DNA of 5,579 nucleotides from Defluviitaleaceae bacterium. GTDB lineage: Bacteria; Bacillota; Clostridia; Lachnospirales; WQUN01. Both the position numbers and the translations under genes were made by a program. Below, one piece after another: positions 1-4,492 of this stretch. The first letter of the stretch is position 1; each line of letters starts with the position of its first letter. The stretch covers positions 1-5,579 of the forward strand of contig WRKK01000174.1 of assembly GCA_009782245.1 (NCBI GenBank). Direction: 5' to 3'. The notes below the pieces were generated by a model. That model saw nothing but the letters and a program-made list of their open reading frames with translations, did not search any database and was not told where the DNA came from.

Positions 1-220
1 CCATTTTGGGGCTGTTTTTTGGCGGTACTATTTGGCGGTTTTTTAGTATGTAATCCTCGGTAAAACCTAGATAATCCATTAAAGCATACTGGGGAATCAT
101 TGTTCTAGTAGCACCAGTATCCACCATAAAATCAAATGCTGGCATTTTTCTGCCATTAACGTGTGCAATATTGACAGGCACGTATGCCGCACCAGATTCT
201 TTCAATTCTACGTAACTCAT
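1..220 (-). CDS. Retropepsin-like aspartic protease, copy 1 (C-terminus outside window)
   Basis: Only the N-terminal 73 codons are inside the window; the gene continues past base 1. The translation is nearly the same as the complete copy at 587-1087: 67 of 73 residues match by eye. It contains the catalytic motif VDTGAT (residues 33-38, Asp34) of clan AA retropepsin-like proteases, in which a single-domain subunit normally dimerises to bring two Asp residues together. No signal peptide or membrane segment is visible, so a cytosolic location is inferred. The ATG at 218-220 overlaps the TGA of the upstream small gene (ATGA, 217-220). No good Shine-Dalgarno sequence lies just before it, so translation is probably coupled to that gene. 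The substrate is unknown. The fold is well supported; whether this copy is intact cannot be seen. Confidence 0.85.
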   Translation of the reverse strand, partial: MSYVELKESGAAYVPVNIAHVNGRKMPAFDFMVDTGATRTMIPQYALMDYLGFTEDYILKNRQIVPPKNSPKM

Positions 221-480
221 ATGTACGTACCAAACACTTCATGTAACAAATTGTCGCCAGTTATAATAATTGTATCTGTCCCAGGAAACGTAGGTGAGTC
301 AACACCATGAAGTCCGACAAATTCATAAAATCCATCTGCAAGATATATGGGGACACCCGCTCGTTCAAGCATAACAAGGTCTTCTCCCACAGCAAATCTT
401 GTCAAAACATGGTGGTCGGGGTAAAATTTTCGAATCTGCCAAAAATACATTTTTTTTCCGTCTTTAATAGGTTGTACCAT
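217..480 (-). CDS. Unrecognised 87-aa protein A, copy 1, coupled to protease
   Basis: I do not recognise this family. It is a small soluble-looking protein with no signal peptide, membrane helix or cysteines. It carries an aromatic/charged N-terminal third, with FYPDHHVLTR at residues 19-28, then a conserved core AGVPIYLADGFYEFVGLHGV at residues 41-60, then a hydrophobic TIIITGDNLLHEVFG segment near the C-terminus. The start at 478-480 is supported by AAAAGGAG at 490-497 and by exact agreement with the start of the second copy. It comes first in a two-gene transcript, and its TGA overlaps the ATG of the retropepsin-like gene. It shares 68 of 87 residues with copy 2. Eight of its 19 differences fall within residues 29-40. 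Position and coupling suggest it works with the protease as partner, inhibitor, adaptor or substrate; this is inference only. Confidence 0.8.
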   Translation of the reverse strand: MVQPIKDGKKMYFWQIRKFYPDHHVLTRFAVGEDLVMLERAGVPIYLADGFYEFVGLHGVDSPTFPGTDTIIITGDNLLHEVFGTYI

Positions 481-489
481 AAGCTATCG

Positions 490-524
490 CTCCTTTTGTA
501 AAATTTAATACCTCTATTATATCA
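490..524 (-). promoter_or_regulatory. Extended -10 promoter and RBS of A-B cassette copy 1
   Basis: Read on the minus strand, TGATATAAT (516-524) is a perfect extended -10 element. It is followed by a short leader with AAAAGGAG (490-497) before the ATG at 480. No good -35 box lies at the expected spacing, as expected for extended -10 promoters. Just upstream the octamer TGTGATAT occurs twice with a 9-bp period, the second copy running into the -10. This could be an operator but is short. The same promoter and leader are kept in copy 2. Confidence 0.7.
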
Positions 525-586
525 CACATATCACAAATAAAATACAGCTTTTTGGGTTGATTTGGTTTTGTTGCTGAAAGTTGGAA

Positions 587-1087
587 TTAATTATTTTCGT
601 CAAGCCTGTAGGCAAACGAGTCGCCGAGGTTGGAAAAATCCTGTTGGCGGGATTTTCGGAACTTCAAGAACATTTTACCAAACGGTACATCATCGCTAAT
701 TGCATCAAAATTAAAAGCAAAATTAAAATAGCTTAGTATATCCAAACCAAGCAAATAACCTACATTTGCTGTGTCCGATGATAAAACATAGTTATGCTGT
801 ATTTCGTGTCCAAAAATATTCATTCTCGTTATGGGTATTCTGTAGACATTCATGGGTTCGCCGTTTGCCATTTTGGGGCTACTTTTTGGCGGTATTATTT
901 GGCGGTTTTTTAGTATGTAATCCTCGGTAAAACCTAGATAATCCATTAAAGCATATTGGGGAATCATTGTTCTAGTAGCGCCAGTATCCACCATAAAATC
1001 AAATACCTGCATTTTTCTGCCATTAACGTGTGCAATATTGACAGGCATATATGCAGCACCAGATTCTTTCAATTCTATGTAACTCAT
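587..1087 (-). CDS. Retropepsin-like (clan AA) aspartic protease, copy 2, complete
   Basis: A 166-residue single-domain protein. Residues 28-41 carry the hydrophobic-hydrophobic-D-T-G-A signature (VDTGAT, Asp34 the expected nucleophile). YLLGLDIL at 111-118 matches the second psi-loop motif (hydrophobic-LG-x-D) of retropepsin-like proteases. Proteases of this kind act as homodimers and are seen as cytosolic or periplasmic single-domain forms in bacteria. Here there is no signal peptide or transmembrane segment. The last 20 or so residues (after KFRKSRQQD) form a polar tail beyond the core. The ATG at 1085-1087 overlaps the TGA of the upstream A gene, and no clear Shine-Dalgarno sequence precedes it, so coupled translation is likely. 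Substrate and biological role are unknown; the A protein is the obvious candidate partner. The family call is firm; the function is not. Confidence 0.88.
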   Translation of the reverse strand: MSYIELKESGAAYMPVNIAHVNGRKMQVFDFMVDTGATRTMIPQYALMDYLGFTEDYILKNRQIIPPKSSPKMANGEPMNVYRIPITRMNIFGHEIQHNYVLSSDTANVGYLLGLDILSYFNFAFNFDAISDDVPFGKMFLKFRKSRQQDFSNLGDSFAYRLDENN

Positions 1088-1347
1088 ATGAACGGCCCAA
1101 ACACTTCATGTAACAAATTGTTGCCAGTTATAATAATTGTATTTGTTCCAGAAACTTCAGGTGATTCAACACCATGAAGTCCGACAAATTCATAAAATCC
1201 ATCTGCAAGATATATGGGAACACCCGCTTGTTCAACTAGAGCAAGGTTTTTTTTTACAGCAACTCTTGTCAAAACATGGTGGTCGGGGTAAAATTCTTGA
1301 ATCTGCCAAAAGCGCATTTTTTTCCCGTCTTTAATAGGTTGTACCAT
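1084..1347 (-). CDS. Unrecognised 87-aa protein A, copy 2, coupled to protease
   Basis: Paralogue of the small gene at 217-480, the same length and 78% identical by eye. No family is recognised. Residues 1-11, 19-28 and 41-60 are identical between copies, while residues 29-40 differ at eight of twelve positions (VAVKKNLALVEQ here against FAVGEDLVMLER). I chose the ATG at 1345-1347 because AAAAGGAG (1356-1363) sits just upstream and because it matches the other copy. The reading frame stays open back to an ATG at 1434, but that extension would cross the promoter and is not used. The stop overlaps the protease start by ATGA. It is presumably cytosolic. Conserved co-duplication with the protease argues the two are a functional pair. 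Confidence 0.8.
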   Translation of the reverse strand: MVQPIKDGKKMRFWQIQEFYPDHHVLTRVAVKKNLALVEQAGVPIYLADGFYEFVGLHGVESPEVSGTNTIIITGNNLLHEVFGPFI

Positions 1348-1355
1348 TGCTATCG

Positions 1356-1390
1356 CTCCTTTTGTAAAAATTAATACCTCTATTATATCA
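1356..1390 (-). promoter_or_regulatory. Extended -10 promoter and RBS of A-B cassette copy 2
   Basis: The minus strand reads TGATATAAT at 1382-1390, followed by a leader of roughly 28 nt and AAAAGGAG at 1356-1363 before the ATG at 1347. The element is identical to that of copy 1, while the sequence just upstream has drifted. It lies back to back with the plus-strand promoter at 1428-1456. Confidence 0.7.
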
Positions 1391-1427
1391 CACAAACCAC
1401 AAATAAAATACAGCAAAAAAATTTTTC

Positions 1428-1469
1428 TTGCCACGCCCCAAAAAATAATATATAATATCCAAAAGGGGG
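1428..1469 (+). promoter_or_regulatory. Near-consensus sigma-A-type promoter and RBS
   Basis: TTGCCA (1428-1433) and TATAAT (1451-1456) are separated by exactly 17 bp, one mismatch from the housekeeping consensus. Transcription should start near 1463, so the leader before the ATG at 1477 would be only about 14 nt and the ribosome binding site AAGGGGG (1463-1469) would sit at the very 5' end of the mRNA. Confidence 0.75.
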
Positions 1470-1476
1470 TAATTTT

Positions 1477-2127
1477 ATGCTAACAATAGTCGCAACAAGA
1501 GTGTTGTTTATGGTAGGGCTTATTTTGGCGATATATGTAATTGCGCGAGCCTTTATGAATAGGGCGTTTCGCAACTTTGGAGAGAGCCGTTTAGCATTGG
1601 CAAAAGCCGATGCACTTGCAAATACCGCACGTCGCCGTGATGTTGAGAATATTTTTTATTACACCGCAAACCTTAACGAACTGCCTTTTGAAACTACCGC
1701 AACCGAAGAAATTGTTAAACTGCAAAACCGTGTAAAACTCCGTGCCGCCGCACCGATGATACACTTCCACCAAAAATTTACTAACATAGAACTAAAAACC
1801 GCTTACGGTGCCGCTAACCTCGAAATGATTGCTCTAAACGAAGAAAATTACAATAAATATATTTACGCCCTGCTAAAATGGGCGGAACATCTGCTTGAAA
1901 ATGGCTCAGACATTCAGAAAAAAAATGCGTACTTTATATTGGAAAGATGTGTAGATTTGGGCAGCGAACACAAAAAAACTTACGCTCTTTTAGCAGATAA
2001 ATATGCCGAAAAAGCCGATAAAATCGCCCTCGATAACTTGCTGGAAAAAGTGTCCGCTACATTCTCGGACGACACAATCCGCCAAAATCTCGCAAACTAT
2101 ATTACAGACAAAAGAGGCTCTTTATGA
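1477..2127 (+). CDS. Membrane-anchored helical protein of unknown function
   Basis: A 216-residue protein I cannot assign to a named family. Residues about 4-26 form one hydrophobic segment (LFMVGLILAIYVIARAF) followed by basic residues (NRAFRNF). This fits a single N-terminal membrane anchor with the rest in the cytoplasm. The remainder is charged and helix-rich. Residues about 127-195 look like antiparallel helical pairs of TPR type (KWAEHLLENG, AYFILERCVDLG, ALLADKYAEKA), though no TPR consensus can be proved by eye. The start is set by AAGGGGG at 1463-1469, and a strong promoter lies directly upstream. The stop overlaps the start of the glycosyltransferase by ATGA (2124-2127), so the two are co-translated. 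A scaffold or membrane-recruiting partner for the glycosyltransferase is a reasonable guess, not shown. Confidence 0.85.
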   Translation: MLTIVATRVLFMVGLILAIYVIARAFMNRAFRNFGESRLALAKADALANTARRRDVENIFYYTANLNELPFETTATEEIVKLQNRVKLRAAAPMIHFHQKFTNIELKTAYGAANLEMIALNEENYNKYIYALLKWAEHLLENGSDIQKKNAYFILERCVDLGSEHKKTYALLADKYAEKADKIALDNLLEKVSATFSDDTIRQNLANYITDKRGSL

Positions 2128-3386
2128 AAAAGAAATCCCTAAATATTGGCATTTTCACAGATACGTACTATCCGCAAATTAACGGCGTTGTAACTTCTAT
2201 TCTCATGCTAAAAAAAGAGTTGACAAAACTAGGGCATCGGGTGTTTATCTTCACGACAACCGACCCCAATATCACAAAAGCCGATAAATCCGCCGATGTG
2301 TTTCGGCTACCTAGCGTAAAACTCTCCTTTTTGCCTACCCACAGAATGGCTGTTATTTATCCGCCGAAACTTATCGTCAAAATGAAAACTTTCAAGCTGG
2401 ACATAATTCACACGCACACAGAGTTTCCGCTTGGGTTTTTTGGGAAACTGGTTTCTGAAATTTACAATATTCCCATGGTGCATACGTATCACACAATGTA
2501 CGAGGATTACACGCACTACATTTTGAACGGACATTTATTAACGCCAAAATTTGCCAAAAATTTTAGCCGTTTTTTTTGCAACCGTGCAAAAGTGGTAATT
2601 GCCCCCGTGGACAAAGCGTACAATTACCTAAAATCGGTGGGCGTTACACGAGATATTAGGACGATTCCCACGGGGCTGGATTTTGCACCGTTTAGCTCGG
2701 ATAATTTTTCCGACGAAGATTTAACCCGCGAAAAGCTGGAACTAGGAATCGGCGAAGAAGATGCCGTAATTGTGGCAGTTGGCAGGGTCGCCAAAGAGAA
2801 AAGTTTGGACGTTTTGATAAACATGATGCCGCCGCTATTGCAAAGGCTACCGAGCGTAAAATTGCTGATTATCGGCGACGGCCCCGTACGGAACGAGTTG
2901 CAACAACTGGCGTTTTCGCTGAACGTGCACAGTAGCGTTATTTTTGCGGGTGCAAAACCTTGGGATACAATCGGCAAATACTACAGCATGGGCGACGTTT
3001 TTGCAACAGCGTCAACATCGGAAACGCAGGGCTTGACTTACATAGAGGCAATGGCGGCAAAAGTACCCGTAGTAGTCAAGCGCGACCCCAGTTTTGCGGA
3101 ACTTGTCCGCCACGGCGAAACGGGATTTTTATTCAACAATGACGAAGATGCCGCAAACATAATGTATTACGCACTAACAAACCATGCAACCGCCGTAAAA
3201 GTGGCAACAAAAGCATTCGAATCGATTCAGCCGCTTTCCGCCAAACAGTACGCACTAGATGTTTCCGCTGTTTACGAAAGTTTGGTTGCGGTGGATAAAA
3301 AAAATAGAGTGTTGCCGAAGATGCCGAAAATTCCTAAAATGCCGAAAATTCCCCAAGTGGCGAAAATTTTAGGCAAGAACAAATAA
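2124..3386 (+). CDS. GT4 glycosyltransferase, diacylglycerol glucosyltransferase-like
   Basis: A 420-residue GT-B fold enzyme that should transfer a sugar from a nucleotide donor to an acceptor at the inner membrane face. The N-terminal acceptor domain opens with NIGIFTDTYYPQINGVVTSI (residues 7-26), typical of Firmicute glycolipid synthases, and has HTHTEFPLG at 96-104. The donor domain has IPTGLDF (181-187), the VGRVAKEKSLDVL strand-loop with Arg221 and Lys226 (219-231), GDGP (251-254), and an EX7E motif at Glu300/Glu308 (SETQGLTYIEAM). This pattern resembles 1,2-diacylglycerol 3-glucosyltransferases that build glycolipid or lipoteichoic acid anchors, but related GT4 enzymes use other acceptors, so the acceptor is inferred. 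AAAGAGG (2111-2117) precedes the start, which overlaps the membrane protein's stop. The C-terminus (391-420) is an added basic, proline-rich tail with PKMPKI twice, possibly for contact with anionic lipids. Confidence 0.88.
   Translation: MKKKSLNIGIFTDTYYPQINGVVTSILMLKKELTKLGHRVFIFTTTDPNITKADKSADVFRLPSVKLSFLPTHRMAVIYPPKLIVKMKTFKLDIIHTHTEFPLGFFGKLVSEIYNIPMVHTYHTMYEDYTHYILNGHLLTPKFAKNFSRFFCNRAKVVIAPVDKAYNYLKSVGVTRDIRTIPTGLDFAPFSSDNFSDEDLTREKLELGIGEEDAVIVAVGRVAKEKSLDVLINMMPPLLQRLPSVKLLIIGDGPVRNELQQLAFSLNVHSSVIFAGAKPWDTIGKYYSMGDVFATASTSETQGLTYIEAMAAKVPVVVKRDPSFAELVRHGETGFLFNNDEDAANIMYYALTNHATAVKVATKAFESIQPLSAKQYALDVSAVYESLVAVDKKNRVLPKMPKIPKMPKIPQVAKILGKNK
3315..3350 (+). repeat. Two 18-bp direct repeats encoding PKMPKI x2
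   Basis: The coding sequence for residues 398-409 of the glycosyltransferase is two 18-bp units, each encoding PKMPKI and differing at two bases. The copies lie in the lysine/proline-rich tail past the catalytic domain. They look like a small in-frame duplication, and copy number might vary among strains. Confidence 0.75.
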
Positions 3387-3420
3387 TTTTAATTTGGAAT
3401 GGGTAGACGGACAGGGGACG

Positions 3421-3539
3421 AGGGAACGGGCGACCTGTCTGCCGACAGGCAGGCCGAGGACGGTCGCCCCTACAATAACGCCACGTAGGGGCGACCGTCC
3501 CCTGCCCGTCCGGTAGGCGGGTCGGTCGCCCGTCCCCCC
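3421..3539. repeat. GC-rich quasi-palindromic repeat element
   Basis: A 120-bp, strongly GC-rich block lies in AT-rich surroundings between two convergent genes. Its centre is a perfect 16-bp inverted repeat: GGACGGTCGCCCCTAC at 3458-3473 and its complement at 3485-3500, with an 11-nt loop. Outer arms also pair: ACGGGCGACC at 3426-3435 with GGTCGCCCGT at 3524-3533, and CCC at 3536-3538 continues weakly against GGG at 3422-3424. Between them the arms match imperfectly, and a smaller hairpin CCTGTC/GACAGG (3434-3449) sits in the left arm. Such GGGCGACC-type palindromes resemble dispersed REP/MITE-like intergenic repeats. In RNA it would fold strongly on either strand and could end or stabilise both flanking transcripts, though it lacks a following T-run. 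No coding role is seen. Confidence 0.75.
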
Positions 3540-3570
3540 TATAAATCGTTTAAGTTTCGCAGTCATATTA

Positions 3571-4326
3571 TCAATAAAAAACCTCCTCCAAAACCAACCC
3601 GCAAGCCGCCATAGTTTTACCCGCTTTCGCCCTGTTTTTGCTGGCAATAATCGGCAAAATGTCCGCCGCTGTAAACTTGCCGCAACCTACATAAAACAGC
3701 GTTCCTGCGATGATTCGTACCATGTTGTACAAAAAAGCGTTTCCGCTAATTTTTATGGAAATTAGCCTGTTTTGCGAGATTTCCCCAATAATTTCTTCCG
3801 CAACTTCGCAAGAAAAAACCGTCCGCACGGTGCTTTTTGCACTAGAGCCGCTGGCACAAAATGCCGCAAAATCAAATGTGCCGACAAAAAAATTGGCGGC
3901 TTGCTGCATTTTTGCCACGTCCAATTTTTGTGGGACAAACGCAGCATAGCGGCAAACAAGCGGGTTGCGGACAGGTGCATTGTAAATCTTGTAAACGTAC
4001 GTCTTGGAAACCGCCCCAAACCTTGCGTTGAAGTCGTCCGCCACGGTTTTTGCCGATTGCACGGCTATATCGCTTGGCAACTGGGAGTTTATCACGGTGG
4101 GCAATTTCTCCAGCGGAATGGGCATTTTTGCCAATTCAAAAGTTGCACACTGCCCGTTGGCGTGAACACCCGCATCGGTGCGGCTTGCACCAGATATTGG
4201 CACATCTTCCCCAAACAGCCGCCGCAAAGCAAACTCAAGCACACCTTGCACAGATGCCGCATTTTCCTGCCGCTGCCAGCCCGCATAATTTGTGCCGTCA
4301 TAGGCTATTTTTAGCAAAATTTTCAT
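3571..4326 (-). CDS. truA: tRNA pseudouridine(38-40) synthase TruA
   Basis: Converts uridines 38, 39 and 40 in the anticodon stem-loop of many tRNAs to pseudouridine in the cytoplasm; the family works as a homodimer. The 251-residue length is normal. Visible family features are LLKIAYDGTNYAGWQRQ (4-20), the catalytic loop RTDAGVHA (49-56) with nucleophile Asp51, FNARFGAVSKTYVYKI (99-114) with the conserved Tyr110, and GNAFLYNMVRIIAGTL (195-210) near the C-terminal active-site wall. I chose the ATG at 4324-4326 because GGAGGGGG (4332-4339) sits at the right distance and the protein then begins as the family does. The frame is open for 24 codons further upstream, but that stretch overlaps the promoter. 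It is monocistronic here and convergent with the glycosyltransferase operon. Confidence 0.96.
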   Translation of the reverse strand: MKILLKIAYDGTNYAGWQRQENAASVQGVLEFALRRLFGEDVPISGASRTDAGVHANGQCATFELAKMPIPLEKLPTVINSQLPSDIAVQSAKTVADDFNARFGAVSKTYVYKIYNAPVRNPLVCRYAAFVPQKLDVAKMQQAANFFVGTFDFAAFCASGSSAKSTVRTVFSCEVAEEIIGEISQNRLISIKISGNAFLYNMVRIIAGTLFYVGCGKFTAADILPIIASKNRAKAGKTMAACGLVLEEVFY

Positions 4327-4331
4327 AAAAT

Positions 4332-4373
4332 CCCCCTCCACCAACATTTTAGCACATTTCCCAGATTTTTCAA
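4332..4373 (-). promoter_or_regulatory. Promoter and RBS of truA
   Basis: On the minus strand, TTGAAA (4368-4373) and TAAAAT (4346-4351) are 16 bp apart. TG one base before the -10 (TGCTAAAAT) makes it an extended element as well. The RBS GGAGGGGG (4332-4339) follows closely. Confidence 0.6.
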
Positions 4374-4431
4374 ACTCAATTTCCCCTTTAGCAAGCACAA
4401 CTTTATTTACTTTTTCGGCGGCTGTGCTAAA
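4348..4431. promoter_or_regulatory. 9-bp inverted repeat spanning divergent truA/XRE promoters
   Basis: TTTAGCACA at 4348-4356 and its exact complement TGTGCTAAA at 4423-4431 flank the divergent intergenic region, each arm coinciding with the putative extended -10 of one gene. A related string, TTTAGCAAGCACAA, lies between them at 4388-4401. It could be an operator for the adjacent XRE regulator, or simply two similar -10 elements facing opposite ways. The sequence is clear; the function is a guess. Confidence 0.4.
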
Positions 4432-4485
4432 CTTGTTTCATGGCAACAGCCAAATTATTTTTATTATTATTTTTACCCTAGGAGG
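4406..4485 (+). promoter_or_regulatory. Putative promoter and RBS of XRE regulator
   Basis: TTTACT (4406-4411) and TAAACT (4428-4433), 16 bp apart with TG one base upstream of the -10, form a moderate promoter. The leader of about 50 nt is T-rich and ends in a strong AGGAGG (4480-4485) seven bases before the ATG at 4493. The RBS is certain; the promoter is tentative. Confidence 0.5.
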
Positions 4486-4492
4486 AAAAATT

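Larger units (their letters stand above)
1..548. repeat. Tandem duplication unit 1 (period about 867 bp), truncated by window
   Basis: This stretch repeats 868-1414 in the same orientation. It covers the promoter, the A gene and the start of the B gene. Base 1 corresponds to base 868. Homology on the promoter side ends at the shared string AAATAAAATACAGC, which ends at 548 here and 1414 in the other unit. The offset is 867 in the coding part and 866 in the promoter because of a one-base indel next to the A start codon. Since the protease end is outside the window, further units to the left cannot be excluded. Confidence 0.9.
868..1414. repeat. Tandem duplication unit 2, matching part
   Basis: This is the part of the upstream cassette that matches 1-548: protease N-terminal region, A gene, leader and extended -10 promoter. 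In the protease portion I count about a dozen base differences in 220. In the A gene, differences are denser and largely change amino acids in the segment for residues 29-40. The rest of the unit (549-867) holds the protease C-terminus and the inter-unit spacer, whose counterpart lies left of the window. Confidence 0.9.

Noticed and set aside
549..586. Intrinsic terminator between the two cassette units
   Set aside because: No stem followed by a T-run is seen after the copy 2 protease stop, so read-through from unit 2 into unit 1 is possible.
1348..1434. Upstream in-frame extension of protein A copy 2 (start at 1434)
   Set aside because: It crosses the extended -10 promoter and the RBS, and copy 1 has no equivalent. 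The ATG at 1347 has a strong RBS.
3421..3539. CRISPR or tRNA/rRNA signal in the hairpin-rich block
   Set aside because: There is a single palindromic unit without regularly spaced repeats, and no cloverleaf or CCA-type structure. It fits an interspersed repeat better.
3369..3647. 92-codon minus-strand open frame through the GC-rich palindrome
   Set aside because: It covers the palindromic repeat and the end of truA in another frame, and its Arg/Gly-rich composition follows from the repeat.
3772..4314. 180-codon plus-strand open frame antisense to truA
   Set aside because: It has no RBS or recognisable domain and lies wholly within a well-conserved gene on the other strand.
4327..4398. 24-codon N-terminal extension of TruA
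   Set aside because: It overlaps the putative promoter, lacks an RBS, and TruA proteins normally start at the MKILLKIAYDG-type sequence.
4424..4492. 23-codon N-terminal extension of the XRE protein
   Set aside because: There is no RBS before 4424 and the start lies inside the putative -10 region. AGGAGG before 4493 decides the start.
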